From positions 434,001-498,000 of the forward strand of contig NZ_JADLRJ010000005.1 of NCBI RefSeq assembly GCF_015477355.1: a DNA stretch of 64,000 nucleotides, in the 5' to 3' direction. The position numbers and the translations under genes were made by a program. Positions within the stretch are counted from its first letter, which is position 1, and every line of letters begins with the position of its first letter. Below, piece by piece: positions 1 through 8,222 of this stretch. Under the pieces are notes generated by a model. The model was not told the origin of the DNA and did no database searches. It saw only the letters and a list, made by a program, of their open reading frames with translations. Origin of the DNA: Nocardia blacklockiae (lineage in GTDB: Bacteria > Actinomycetota > Actinomycetes > Mycobacteriales > Mycobacteriaceae).

Positions 1-98
1 GTGATCGGCACCCGGGCCGCCGCCTCCGGGCTCGGATCGGCGTCGGCCGCCACGCCGCCGGCGCGCAGCGTCGCGATGTCTCGATAAATGCCCGACAT
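1..98 (-). CDS. N-terminus of an unidentified protein, cut by the window edge
   Basis: An ATG on the minus strand at 96-98 opens a frame that runs without a stop to base 1, giving about 32 residues that begin MSGIYRDIATLRAGG and are rich in Ala and Asp. It is divergent from the aminotransferase at 224, with about 125 bp between the two starts. I do not recognise the family from this fragment, and there is no clear Shine-Dalgarno sequence. It could be a chance open frame in high-GC DNA. Confidence 0.4.
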   Translation of the reverse strand, partial: MSGIYRDIATLRAGGVAADADPSPEAAARVPI

Positions 99-223
99 GG
101 AACCAGGGTAGTTCGCCTTCATAAACTTCGGGAGAACTCGCATGTGAGGACCGCTCGCCCGAATATTTTCCGGCCGGGCCGACACCGCGACCGACCTCGT
201 CCGGCAGGTTCTAGGGTAGTGGG

Positions 224-1300
224 GTGAGCGCTCGTATTCGTCCGGACCTCGAGTCCATCCCCGCCTACGCACCCGGCCGCAGCCGTCCCGGCGCGGTGAA
301 ACTGGCCAGCAACGAGAGCACCCCCGGCCCGCTGCCGACGGTTGCCAAGGCCATCGCGGAGGCGGCCGAACTCGCCAACCGGTACCCGGACAACATGGCC
401 AGCGAACTTCGCGCGGCCGTCGCGGAATTCCACGGGGTGGACGTCGCGAACGTGGCGATCGGGTGCGGGAGCGTCGCGCTGTGCCAGGAGCTGGTGCAGA
501 TCACCTGCGCCGCGGCGACCGACGAGGTGCTGTTCGCGTGGCGCTCGTTCGAGGCGTATCCGATCGTGACCCAGGTCGGCAACGCGCGGGCCGTGCAGGT
601 GCCGCTGACCGAGGAGTTCGCGCACGATCTCGACGCGATGGCCGCGGCCGTCACCGAGCACACCAAGTTGATCTTCGTCTGCAATCCCAACAATCCCACG
701 GGTACCGCCTACGGGCGCGCGGACCTGGAGCGATTCCTCGACGCGGTGCCCGAGCACGTCCTGGTGGTGCTCGACGAGGCCTATTACGAGTACCTGCGGC
801 TGCCCGACGACCATCCCAACGGCGTGGAGATGGGGCGTGGCCGGTCGAATGTGCTTGTGCTGCGTACCTTTTCGAAGGCGTACGGGCTGGCGGGGCTGCG
901 GGTCGGTTACGCGGTCGGCGCCCCGGAGGTGATCACCGCGCTGCTCAAGGTGCATATCCCGTTCAGCGTGAATCGGCTGGCGCAGGCCGCCGCGATCGCG
1001 TCGCTCGAGGCCCGGGAGGAGTTGCTGGACCGTACCGAACACGTTGCGGCGGAACGGGATCGGATGCGGGCGGCGCTGTTGGACGCCGGGTACGTCGTGC
1101 CGCGGAGCGAGGCCAACTTCGTGTGGCTGCCGCTCGGCGAGCGCAGCGCGGAATTCGGCGAGGCGAGCGCGGAGGCCGGAATCATCGTGCGGCCCTACGG
1201 CGTCGACGGGGTGCGGGTGACGGCCGGTGACCCGCACGAGAACGATCTGTTCCTCGCGTTCGCTACCGCACCGGAGACCACCGCTCGATTCCTGGGCTGA
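224..1300 (+). CDS. pat: Histidinol-phosphate / aromatic amino acid aminotransferase (HisC/Pat type)
   Basis: A PLP-dependent fold-type I aminotransferase of 358 aa, the usual length for HisC and the actinobacterial Pat (phenylalanine aminotransferase) group. The family exchanges amino groups between glutamate and histidinol phosphate or aromatic 2-oxo acids in the cytosol. Visible motifs are NPNNPTG at 154-160, the cofactor-binding LDEAYYEY at 183-190, and the Schiff-base lysine in RTFSKAYGLAGLR (Lys218). The GTG at 224 gives the normal N-terminus. The gene stands alone, not in a his operon, so a Pat-like role (compare Rv3772 of M. tuberculosis, which lies near the same cell-wall region) is more likely than histidine synthesis. 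The exact substrate is not settled by sequence. Confidence 0.85.
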   Translation: MSARIRPDLESIPAYAPGRSRPGAVKLASNESTPGPLPTVAKAIAEAAELANRYPDNMASELRAAVAEFHGVDVANVAIGCGSVALCQELVQITCAAATDEVLFAWRSFEAYPIVTQVGNARAVQVPLTEEFAHDLDAMAAAVTEHTKLIFVCNPNNPTGTAYGRADLERFLDAVPEHVLVVLDEAYYEYLRLPDDHPNGVEMGRGRSNVLVLRTFSKAYGLAGLRVGYAVGAPEVITALLKVHIPFSVNRLAQAAAIASLEAREELLDRTEHVAAERDRMRAALLDAGYVVPRSEANFVWLPLGERSAEFGEASAEAGIIVRPYGVDGVRVTAGDPHENDLFLAFATAPETTARFLG

Positions 1301-1305
1301 GCGCG

Positions 1306-2370
1306 TCAGCGGATGCCGAGCCCCTTGGCGATCGTCGGCCAGGCCCGAGGCAGCTCGTCCGCCCAATAAGGCCAAGAGTGCGTCCCCGTCGGGTGCAGAT
1401 TCACCTCGGCGGGAATTCGCATGCGGGAGAGGCGGTCGGCCAGCGCCATCGTGCAGGCGTTGGCCGCGGCCTCCAGGGGACCGCCGAAGAGGACCGAGGT
1501 GTTCGCGTCGGGATTGGACGCCGTGTCGTGCGCTCCCGGCAGCCCGCTGCCCGAGGACAGGTAGATCGTCTCGCCGCGCAGGCCTTCCGCGTTCACCATC
1601 ACGTCGTGCGCGAGCCAGTCCGGGTCGTCCTGCTTGCCGAACATGTTGTCCGGATCGCCGCCGTAGGTGCGCACCACAGCGCGCGCCTGCGCTTGGCCGA
1701 GATCGGAACCCATGGCGTAGCAACCACTATGGGCGGCGACCGCGGAGTACAGCCGGGTATTGCGCATGACCAGCATCATCGCGGCCTCGGCGCCCATCGA
1801 CACGCCCTCGACGGCGTTGCGGCCGTTGCCGTCGAACTTCTCGTCGAGTAGCGGCGGCAGTTCGCGGGTGAGGAAGGTTTCCCACTTGTTGGTGCCGAGG
1901 ACGGGGTCCGTGCGCTGCCAGTCGGTGTAGTAGCCGGCCGGGCCGCCGAGGGTGAAGACCACGTTGACGGGTTTGTCGGCGAAGAACTGCAGGGCGCTGC
2001 CGCGTTCGATCCAGTTGTTGTAGTCGTTGCTCGCGCTGCGGCCGTCGAGCATGTAGAGAGTGGGGCGCGGGGCGCTGCGGTCGGCGGGGAGCAGGATCTG
2101 CACCGGCACCGTGCGGCCCATGGACGGCGACTTCACGTACACGGTCAGCAGCCGATCCGTGACGGACTCGATTCGATCGATGGACGGCGCGGCGGGCGGC
2201 GTGCTCTCGGCCCGCGGCTGCGGCCCGTCGGCCGAACCGGACTCGGCCGGCGGCTGATGCGCCGGTGGGTCGGCCACACCAGGAGCCGCCAAACCGCCCG
2301 CACCCAGCAGAAGTGCGGAACAGGCGATGGCAGCGCCGGACAGCCGACGCCGCACCCGGCGACGAACCAT
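1306..2370 (-). CDS. Secreted antigen 85-like alpha/beta-hydrolase esterase
   Basis: A 354-aa exported protein. Residues 1-33 form a signal peptide (Arg-rich start, hydrophobic core, processing near VADP), followed by a Pro/Ala/Glu-rich linker to about 62 and then an esterase D / antigen 85-type hydrolase domain. The nucleophile elbow is GVSMGAEAA (Ser191), a likely catalytic His lies in TGTHSWPYW (about 331), and the LYMLDGRSASNDYNNW segment is typical of mycolyltransferase relatives. In this family substrates are trehalose mycolates and cell-wall arabinan, but many actinobacterial paralogues are of unknown specificity, so true mycolyltransferase activity is inference. It is convergent with the aminotransferase, with only 5 bp between the stops. 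Confidence 0.8.
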   Translation of the reverse strand: MVRRRVRRRLSGAAIACSALLLGAGGLAAPGVADPPAHQPPAESGSADGPQPRAESTPPAAPSIDRIESVTDRLLTVYVKSPSMGRTVPVQILLPADRSAPRPTLYMLDGRSASNDYNNWIERGSALQFFADKPVNVVFTLGGPAGYYTDWQRTDPVLGTNKWETFLTRELPPLLDEKFDGNGRNAVEGVSMGAEAAMMLVMRNTRLYSAVAAHSGCYAMGSDLGQAQARAVVRTYGGDPDNMFGKQDDPDWLAHDVMVNAEGLRGETIYLSSGSGLPGAHDTASNPDANTSVLFGGPLEAAANACTMALADRLSRMRIPAEVNLHPTGTHSWPYWADELPRAWPTIAKGLGIR

Positions 2371-2473
2371 GGCGCCAATCCTGCCAGAGGACCGGGGCGA
2401 CGGCTAAGCGCGCGATGAGGGAGTCGCGCGGAAAGTGACCCGCGACACAGGGGTTCGGGTTATCCTGCGGGGC

Positions 2474-3541
2474 TCAATCCGACGCGAGATCGCCGCCCCA
2501 ACGCCGCTCGACCCCGGTGAATCGCCAGATCGCCACGGCCACCACCCACGTCAGCACGAACAGTCCGACGATGATGAACCCGAGCTGCCCGAGATCCAGA
2601 TTGCCGATCCAGGCAACGATTCCCGACTCGACACCCAGCTTCTCCACGAAGATCGACACCAGTTCCTGGCCGCCGATCAGCAGCGCCACCGCGACCGACA
2701 GGCCGGTGACCACCAGGTTGTAGTAGATCTTGCGGACCGGCCGGGCGAAGGCCCAGTCGTAGGCGTAGCTCATGAACGAGCCGTCCAGCGAGTCGAGCAG
2801 GGACATGCCGGCCGAGAACAGCACGGGCAGGACCAGAATCGCGTACCAGGGCAGTCCGGTCGCGGCCGCGCCGCCCGCGATGACCAGCAGACCCACCTCG
2901 GTGACGGTGTCGAAACCCAGCCCGAACAGCAGTCCGACCGGGTACATGTGCACGGGCTTGCGCACCATCCGCACCGCGGGAGCCAGCACGCGGTTCAGGA
3001 CGCCGCGCGAGTCGAGCGCCCGTTCCAGTCGCGCCTCGTCGAACTCGCCGCGGCGCATCCGCCGGAACACGCGCCAGATGCCGATCAGCGACGCCAGATT
3101 CAACAGTCCGATCAGAATCAGAAACGTTCCCGAGACGCTGGTTCCCCACAAACCCGTCCACTGCTGGAGCCCGGAATCGGAGTCCTCGAGGTTCCGCGCA
3201 ATCGCCCGCATTCCCAACGCGATCAGCCCGACCAGTACGAACACCACCGACGAGTGCCCCAGCGAGAACCAGAACCCCACCGATTGCGAACGCGCCCGCC
3301 CGTTCTCGGCCACCAACTTCCGCGTGGTGTTGTCGATCGCCGCGATGTGATCGGCATCGAACGCGTGCCGCATCCCCAGCGTGTACGCCGTCACCCCCAG
3401 CCCCACCCCGAACACGGCCCCGTCGACGAGATGATGCTGCGGCACCACCACCAGCAACAACACACCCCACCCGACCACATGCAACCCGGCCACCGCGACC
3501 GCCATCCCCACCACACTGCGCACCGCGACACCCCGTTCCAC
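2474..3541 (-). CDS. Nickel/cobalt permease, NiCoT (HoxN/NixA) family
   Basis: A 355-aa polytopic membrane protein with about eight hydrophobic segments. The family signature HAFDADHIAAIDN is at 59-71; the HX4DH core of this motif is the metal recognition site of NiCoT permeases, which take up Ni2+ and/or Co2+ for urease, hydrogenase or cobalamin. A second family motif, LGFDTVTEVGLL, is present mid-protein. The GTG start at 3539-3541 leads directly into the first transmembrane segment. No urease or cobalamin genes are adjacent, so the metal cannot be assigned from context. Confidence 0.88.
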   Translation of the reverse strand: MERGVAVRSVVGMAVAVAGLHVVGWGVLLLVVVPQHHLVDGAVFGVGLGVTAYTLGMRHAFDADHIAAIDNTTRKLVAENGRARSQSVGFWFSLGHSSVVFVLVGLIALGMRAIARNLEDSDSGLQQWTGLWGTSVSGTFLILIGLLNLASLIGIWRVFRRMRRGEFDEARLERALDSRGVLNRVLAPAVRMVRKPVHMYPVGLLFGLGFDTVTEVGLLVIAGGAAATGLPWYAILVLPVLFSAGMSLLDSLDGSFMSYAYDWAFARPVRKIYYNLVVTGLSVAVALLIGGQELVSIFVEKLGVESGIVAWIGNLDLGQLGFIIVGLFVLTWVVAVAIWRFTGVERRWGGDLASD

Positions 3542-3660
3542 AGATCACGAACTGCTCCACGGTACCGACCCCGCCTCGGACAGCGACCCGATCACCACCG
3601 ATTTGGCCTCCCCACCCACCCCGCCAGTACTCTGAGGAGGCCCCGGCTCGCCCGGAGCAA

Positions 3661-3745
3661 GGTGGGTTGCCCGAGCGGCCTAAGGGAACGGTCTTGAAAA
3701 CCGTCGTGGTTCACGCCACCGTGGGTTCAAATCCCACACCCACCG
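3661..3745 (+). tRNA. tRNA-Ser (anticodon UGA)
   Basis: An 85-nt class II tRNA. The acceptor stem GGTGGGT (3661-3667) pairs with ACCCACC (3738-3744), with G3745 as discriminator. The anticodon stem ACGGT/ACCGT encloses loop CTTGAAA with anticodon TGA at 3695-3697. A long variable arm of serine type (TGGTTCACGCCA) precedes the T arm GTGGG-TTCAAAT-CCCAC. CCA is not encoded. The 3' half is duplicated at 8573-8629, so this is the probable integration site of the following island. Confidence 0.96.
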
Positions 3746-3750
3746 CAGGT
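3693..3750 (+). repeat. Left attachment-site copy (3' half of tRNA-Ser plus 5 bp)
   Basis: This runs from the anticodon loop to just past the tRNA end. It aligns with 8573-8629 in 53 of 58 columns (four substitutions, one 1-bp gap), including two exact 16-bp runs. It is the copy that lies inside the intact tRNA gene. Confidence 0.75.
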
Positions 3751-3810
3751 GAAGCAAGGTGTTCGACGCTTGGTTCTCCCAACACTGATCGTGAGGGCCG
3801 CTAGCGCGGA

Positions 3811-3842
3811 AATGAGTCTCCGCGCAGATGCGGAGACTCATT
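3811..3842 (+). terminator. Intrinsic terminator-like hairpin downstream of tRNA-Ser
   Basis: A perfect 13-bp stem, AATGAGTCTCCGC (3811-3823) with GCGGAGACTCATT (3830-3842), and a 6-nt loop. There is no real T tract after it. It lies 65 bp beyond the tRNA and is the natural candidate for ending its transcript. Confidence 0.6.
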
Positions 3843-4107
3843 GAATCCACGCGACGTTCAGCCAGCAGGTCCAACCCTACGTACCCAGTACGGCACCACG
3901 TGCGACTTATGACCCGCCGACACAAACCGCGACGCTGTACGCGCTTCTAACAGACTTCCATACGGACCCCACACACCATTGGGACAAGGACCACCATGCT
4001 CACCGCAGCTTCCCCCCAATGTCACAATGGCCCACTGCGTATACATTTCTCTCCATTCATCAATTTCCAATGAACACAGCCTCTCATCAGCTGATCATTC
4101 AAGGGAT
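3843..4107. other. Non-coding left end of the island
   Basis: With the hairpin above, this completes a gene-free stretch of about 360 bp after the tRNA. Base composition drops and short open frames are present on both strands, but none has a ribosome binding site or recognisable product. I see no integrase remnant here. Confidence 0.5.
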
Positions 4108-4410
4108 TCAGTAACTACGCCGAGGGTCGGGCTTCACATGCCCTGCCTCGATCAATGTCCGCAAAGCCGAATCCTTGCGCGGGCACTCGTCAGCTCTGCA
4201 TCCCCGATGGCGCTGCATGATCTTGTGAGCCTCGTCAACGCTCAGTGGATGTTCAGGAGCCTCATGGGGCCACCCGTCCGGCCAGTACCGCACGCCCGCA
4301 GTGCGCCGATGATCCCGCTCAGCGCGCCACTCGGCCTGCACACGGTCCACGATCGCTTGGGCCGATGTCTCGTCCGGCTCAGCCTCCCTCCACCAGTCGA
4401 ATCTGGCCAT
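4108..4410 (-). CDS. Small charged protein of unknown function, divergent from the GntR regulator
   Basis: A 100-aa cytosolic protein beginning MARFDWWREAEPDE, rich in Arg, Glu, Asp and Trp, with no membrane segment. A central VRYWPDGWPHEAPEHPLS stretch precedes a Cys-containing segment (RGCRADECPRKDS). The ATG is at 4408-4410. It is divergent from the GntR regulator, and the three palindromic sites lie in the shared 102-bp promoter region, so it is probably under the same control. I do not recognise the family. Support comes from a plausible composition, a full-length frame and its promoter position. Confidence 0.6.
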   Translation of the reverse strand: MARFDWWREAEPDETSAQAIVDRVQAEWRAERDHRRTAGVRYWPDGWPHEAPEHPLSVDEAHKIMQRHRGCRADECPRKDSALRTLIEAGHVKPDPRRSY

Positions 4411-4436
4411 GTCACTCCTGCCGTAGTCGCATCATC

Positions 4437-4498
4437 TGGCTTAAGCCACCTCACCGTAGCACTGGCTTGAGCCAGCTTCAACACTGGCTTGGGCCAGT
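4437..4498. promoter_or_regulatory. Three palindromic operators (TGGCTTRAGCCA type) for the GntR regulator
   Basis: TGGCTTAAGCCA at 4437-4448 is a perfect palindrome. TGGCTTGAGCCA at 4463-4474 and TGGCTTGGGCCA at 4485-4496 have the same arms with one or two central changes, and the last two extend to CTGGC...GCCAG. Starts are spaced 26 and 22 bp. The third copy ends 15 bp before the regulator's ATG and overlaps any promoter for it. Arrays like this are typical of autoregulated GntR/UTRA repressors. Confidence 0.75.
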
Positions 4499-4512
4499 AG
4501 TAAGGTAGGGTC

Positions 4513-5301
4513 ATGACACAACCACCGAGGACACCGCAAGGCAGCAATACAGCGAGTCGGCAAATCGCCGCCGCGCTCCGCACCGCCATCGAATCCGGCG
4601 AAATACAGCCCGGGGCCAAGCTCCCATCCGAGCGAGAACTTGCGGCCACGCATAAAGTCGCACGGAATACGGCCAGAGAAGCCATCCGCCAGTTGGCCGA
4701 ATCCGGTCTGGTAACAGCGAAACACGGCCGTGGCGTTTTCGTCCGGAGCAAGCCGCGCTTGATGCGCTTCGGCCAAAGCCGCTATTCCAAGAAGCTCCGA
4801 GCCGAGACTGGTATTTCACCATTCCACGCAGAGGCTCAGGCACAGAAACGCACTCCGAACGCCGTCCTCACGGAAATCGGGCGGGTGGTCCCGCCGCCTC
4901 CCATCGCCGAACGTCTACATGTCGATCCTGACAGCGAGAGCGTGGTACGCCGAGAAAACTGGTACTTCGCCGACTCGGAACCGATGCAGATCGGCGTCAC
5001 GTACATCCCGTGGGAGATCGCCAAGGACTCGGTACTGGCCGTCAGTGACGACCTCGGACCTGGCGACCTGTACGCACGGTTCGAGGACAAGGGACACCTC
5101 ATCACCTACACGCGCGAAGAAGTCACCGCCAGAATGCCAACCCTCGAGGAAGCACGCGGTTTGATGCTTCCTGACGGCGTACCGGTCCTCGTGGTCCTGC
5201 ATACTGGCTTGGACCAGAACCTTCACCCGTTCGAAGTCACGGAGTTCACCATGCGAGCCGACTACATGGGCCTCGACTACACGATGCGGGTCGACGACTG
5301 A
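4513..5301 (+). CDS. GntR-family transcriptional regulator, HutC/UTRA subfamily
   Basis: A 262-aa repressor-type protein. The N-terminal winged helix (about 15-82) has the GntR hallmarks SRQIAAALRTAIESGEIQPG, LPSERELA and ARNTAREAIRQLAESGLV. The C-terminal UTRA effector-binding domain (about 100-255) includes VVRRENWYFADSEPMQIGVTY and ends with ADYMGLDYTMRVDD. Such proteins bind a small ligand and release palindromic operators; three are present directly upstream, implying autoregulation. The ATG at 4513 follows AAGGTAGGG, which may act either as a ribosome binding site or as part of a -10 region for a leaderless mRNA. Its stop overlaps the ATG of the acetyltransferase (ATGA at 5298-5303 region). 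KorSA-like GntR proteins regulate pSAM2-type actinobacterial elements, which fits the island setting. Confidence 0.88.
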   Translation: MTQPPRTPQGSNTASRQIAAALRTAIESGEIQPGAKLPSERELAATHKVARNTAREAIRQLAESGLVTAKHGRGVFVRSKPRLMRFGQSRYSKKLRAETGISPFHAEAQAQKRTPNAVLTEIGRVVPPPPIAERLHVDPDSESVVRRENWYFADSEPMQIGVTYIPWEIAKDSVLAVSDDLGPGDLYARFEDKGHLITYTREEVTARMPTLEEARGLMLPDGVPVLVVLHTGLDQNLHPFEVTEFTMRADYMGLDYTMRVDD

Positions 5302-5819
5302 TGACCCCAGCCGTCCGTCCGCGTGAATCCACTGACCTCGCCGAACTCGCCAAAGTGCTCGTTCGCGTACACGCCAAGGACGGCTATCCAGTCGAAGGAG
5401 TCTCCAACCCCCAGGCTTGGCTCACACCATCGCAGGAACTCGCGGCCTGGACCGCCCTCATCGATGATCAGCCCATCGGCCACATCGCGCTCACCCAGGC
5501 CGGCGAAAACGACGACGCCGCCAACCTGTGGCACCAGACCACAGGACGCAGCCTCACCGAGCTAGCTCTCTTGGTCCGCCTATTCGTTCACCCCGACTAC
5601 CGCGGCTCTGGTGCCGGAACCCTCCTCATGACCACCGCGTACGAATACGCCACAGCCCATGGCCTCGCGATAGCGTTCGACGTAATGCTCAAGGACCGCA
5701 ACGCAATCCGCCTCTACGAGAAGATGGGATGCCAGCGAATCGGCACAGTCACCCACACCCACAGCGACAACCAGACCGAGCCCGCCGCTGTATACGTCGC
5801 ACCGAGCCAGCCGGACTGA
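5301..5819 (+). CDS. GNAT-family N-acetyltransferase
   Basis: A 172-aa single-domain acetyltransferase. The acetyl-CoA pyrophosphate-binding motif A is LFVHPDYRGSGAGTLLM (about 94-110, with R101-G102 and G104/G106), and motif B follows with LYEKMGCQRIGTV near the C-terminus. The family transfers an acetyl group from acetyl-CoA to amines on small molecules or proteins. The ATG overlaps the stop of the GntR gene, so the two are translationally coupled and share the operator region. The substrate is unknown; being linked to a ligand-responsive regulator, it could act on the inducing compound. Confidence 0.85.
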   Translation: MTPAVRPRESTDLAELAKVLVRVHAKDGYPVEGVSNPQAWLTPSQELAAWTALIDDQPIGHIALTQAGENDDAANLWHQTTGRSLTELALLVRLFVHPDYRGSGAGTLLMTTAYEYATAHGLAIAFDVMLKDRNAIRLYEKMGCQRIGTVTHTHSDNQTEPAAVYVAPSQPD

Positions 5820-6214
5820 TGTCTGAACGCTGACCGATACTGCGTCTCAGCAGCGTCAGCGTTCTCACTTCCGGTTTTCGACCACGCCTCACGGATGCCA
5901 CGGCATACTCCCGAATTCAGCCATACAGTATGAAGGTCGCTGCTAGAGCGCCGCCGCGCAACCGCCGGCCTATGCAAGCTCCGGCAGGAGGGTCCGTCGG
6001 GCGCCTCAGCGCCGTTTTGGCGACATGGCGGAACGCCGACCATTCCTATCCGGGCACCTTCTTCAAGGACGAGGCAGTGCTGGGCACGACGACGCCAGCC
6101 GTACCCGGGCTTACCGCCCGCAAATTGATCCCCAAACGAGCTCGACCGCGGCCCGGTCAACCGGCCGTGATCACTCATGTCGAATATGTCGGCACATACC
6201 GATAGCGTCGTCGT
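5820..6214. other. Intergenic stretch in the island
   Basis: About 395 bp between the acetyltransferase and the next gene. Short open frames exist on both strands, but they lack ribosome binding sites and overlap each other. I see no repeat, transposase remnant or RNA gene. Confidence 0.4.
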
Positions 6215-7135
6215 GTGCCGAGACGAACCAACGCGTTTCAGACGCTCGTAGCGACTATCAGCGAGCACATCCGCGGCGAAGCTACCGTCACCGAGTCGAA
6301 AATGCTGCAAGACATCGACACTGGAACGGAACGAGAGGTAGACATCTGTATCGAGCATATGGTTGCGGGCCATCTGGTCAGAGTCTGTATCGAGTGTTCA
6401 AGCCACAACCGCCCTCGAGATGTCTCGTGGGTAGAACAGATGCACAGCAAACACCTCAGACTCCCAACCAACCTCCTGGTGCTGGCTTCTGAGTCCGGGT
6501 TCACGCCGGAAGCTCTCAAAAAGGCCCGGTATTGCAGAATTGAAACCGCGGTGCCCGAGAGCCTTCCACCCTCGTTCGGTACCGACATCGTGGGGAAAAT
6601 TGACATCCTCGGCTTCGGAGCGATGGACCTCACGCCCGAACGTGTAAGATTCGGTGTGGAAGCTACGGCCGATCAGCCCGAAGAGGTTGTTGCCGCCCTG
6701 TCGGACAACGTCATTTTCAGCGCTGATGGCAAGCCGCTAGCGTTTGCCCAGTGGTACGCAAACGAGATCACTCGGCATCTGGATGTGACCACGTCTGACT
6801 CTTTACGGAACGCGCGAGGCGATGAGACTCACTTTTCCATCGTCGTGGAATATCCGCTGTTCCCCGATCCTATTACTGGGGAGAAAGTCGAAATTTTCCT
6901 CCAGAAAGAAGAGCCGACAGGGAACTACCTTCGCCGAATTACATTCGCGGAGATCAGCGGACCAGCTCGCGTACGAGTGGGCGAAATTCCGCTCACGCAT
7001 GGAGAACTTCAGGGCACTGGATACTCAACAGGATCAGCAATTCTGAGCGATGGGGAACCGGTCTACGTAGTCGCAACTGAAACCACGCAAGGTGAACGAC
7101 GACTGACATTTCGTCCGCCACCGACTAGTCACTGA
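6215..7135 (+). CDS. PD-(D/E)XK nuclease-like protein of unknown function, lysine position altered
   Basis: A 306-aa cytosolic protein. The N-terminal third resembles the restriction-endonuclease fold: TEREVDICIEH (Asp43) followed by a strand VRVCIECSSHNRPRDVSWVEQ (Glu60). In typical members the second motif is E-C-K; here it reads E-C-S, so the usual catalytic Lys is Ser62. The C-terminal two thirds are unrecognised and rich in beta-forming sequence. The GTG at 6215 is the only start that keeps the first motif. It stands alone in the island and is less GC-rich than its flanks. It might be an inactive nuclease, a nuclease using a displaced basic residue, or a DNA-binding derivative. The fold call is by motif only. 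Confidence 0.6.
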   Translation: MPRRTNAFQTLVATISEHIRGEATVTESKMLQDIDTGTEREVDICIEHMVAGHLVRVCIECSSHNRPRDVSWVEQMHSKHLRLPTNLLVLASESGFTPEALKKARYCRIETAVPESLPPSFGTDIVGKIDILGFGAMDLTPERVRFGVEATADQPEEVVAALSDNVIFSADGKPLAFAQWYANEITRHLDVTTSDSLRNARGDETHFSIVVEYPLFPDPITGEKVEIFLQKEEPTGNYLRRITFAEISGPARVRVGEIPLTHGELQGTGYSTGSAILSDGEPVYVVATETTQGERRLTFRPPPTSH

Positions 7136-7490
7136 GCGCCCAAACAGACATAGTGGCCTTTCCTGGCCCCTTGGCGCGTGACCTCGCTGCGCGATGACAA
7201 GTCGCCGACTCCAGGATCGAGTACCCAACTACCAACAAGCGTCGGAACGAGCTATACGGTCCACACTCCCACATGGCCCCGATGGTCTCGCTCCCGCCGA
7301 AAGAGTCACGGGCCCTTTGCGTGTCCGCTACGCGGCGCCTACGGCATCCCTGACCCGCCCGGCCTTAACTGTGGATGGCAAGCACCAGGGAGACGGAGGG
7401 GGCAGCCAGTTCAGCGAACTTCACGCGCGTCACTCGCCGAGCTGAGATCCTTACTCAGATTGACCTGAGCACTTTCCCGGGAGGAACGCA
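7136..7490. other. Intergenic stretch in the island
   Basis: About 355 bp with no convincing gene. Only the last bases matter: GGAGG at 7480-7484 is the ribosome binding site of the following gene. Open frames here have no start signals. Confidence 0.4.
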
Positions 7491-8222
7491 ATGACCCCAG
7501 CCGTCTGGATTGCTTTGTACGGTGGCATTCTGTCGACCTTCCTGGCCGTGTTGCAATTTGCGAGCTGGAGTCGCGCTCGTCCAAAATTGAGCGTCGGTCT
7601 TTCATTCCTGTACGAGAGCAATGACGATTCCAAAGGCACTCCGGTAAGAGTCAGGCGAGGCGAAGATATATTTGACGATCACGTACTGTTGAAGTTCACA
7701 ATTAGAAACTCAGGAAGTCAAGGCATACAAGTCGTGGCGATAGTTATTGAAGATACTAATACTTTTGTTTCTATTTCGGAAATAGTATCGAATCCGTTGG
7801 CAACTGTAGTTGAGCCTATGACTTCAATAGAAGTGACGGTGCAAAAGGAGTTTCTCGACATGTGCACCTCGCCAACATTCATTGGCATCGTGGACGGCTT
7901 AGGGAGGCGTCATTCAGTCCCGCGATCGCAGGCCGAAGAGGTCATCAAGAAATCTTGGTCAATGCCTACACGCGCACAACAGTACCGGCGCAGGGATAAC
8001 CCCGAAGCACCACCAGTATGGGCATTTCAGTCTCAGGATAGTGCCCGCATGGCAAGTCGCCCTGTTGTCACCTCCCGTTTCCATACAAAGGCCCGTCCGA
8101 TAACGTCCCGGAATGAAGGAGAGCTTGAATCAATGCCTCCAGCTCTCATCTTGACGCCGTCTCTTAACGAAGACACCAATGACGACAAAACTGACGATAC
8201 TCAAGTATCAAAGGCGCCCTGA
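7491..8222 (+). CDS. Membrane-anchored orphan protein, AT-rich
   Basis: A 243-aa protein with one N-terminal transmembrane helix (about 5-24, in MTPAVWIALYGGILSTFLAV), followed by SRARPK, a positive patch that suggests the rest is cytosolic. Residues 33-130 look like a beta-sandwich (LKFTIRNSGSQGIQVVAIVIEDT). The last 90 residues are polar and probably disordered, ending DDTQVSKAP. A strong Shine-Dalgarno sequence GGAGG (7480-7484) is 6 nt before the ATG. Base composition at 7620-7870 is far more AT-rich than anywhere else in the window, and codons such as ATA and TTA-like choices appear, a sign of recent transfer. I recognise no family. Confidence 0.7.
   Translation: MTPAVWIALYGGILSTFLAVLQFASWSRARPKLSVGLSFLYESNDDSKGTPVRVRRGEDIFDDHVLLKFTIRNSGSQGIQVVAIVIEDTNTFVSISEIVSNPLATVVEPMTSIEVTVQKEFLDMCTSPTFIGIVDGLGRRHSVPRSQAEEVIKKSWSMPTRAQQYRRRDNPEAPPVWAFQSQDSARMASRPVVTSRFHTKARPITSRNEGELESMPPALILTPSLNEDTNDDKTDDTQVSKAP

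Noticed and set aside
119-1723. Long minus-strand open frame over the aminotransferase and part of the esterase
   Set aside because: It runs antisense through two well-supported genes, has an Arg/Gly/His-rich composition typical of a GC-driven shadow, and shows no motif.
5930-6205. 91-codon open frame in the island
   Set aside because: No ribosome binding site, Arg/Pro-rich start without domain pattern, and overlapping open frames in other registers.
7178-7468. Open frames in the 7.2-7.5 kb gap
   Set aside because: Several registers are open at once, and none has a start signal or a plausible protein composition.
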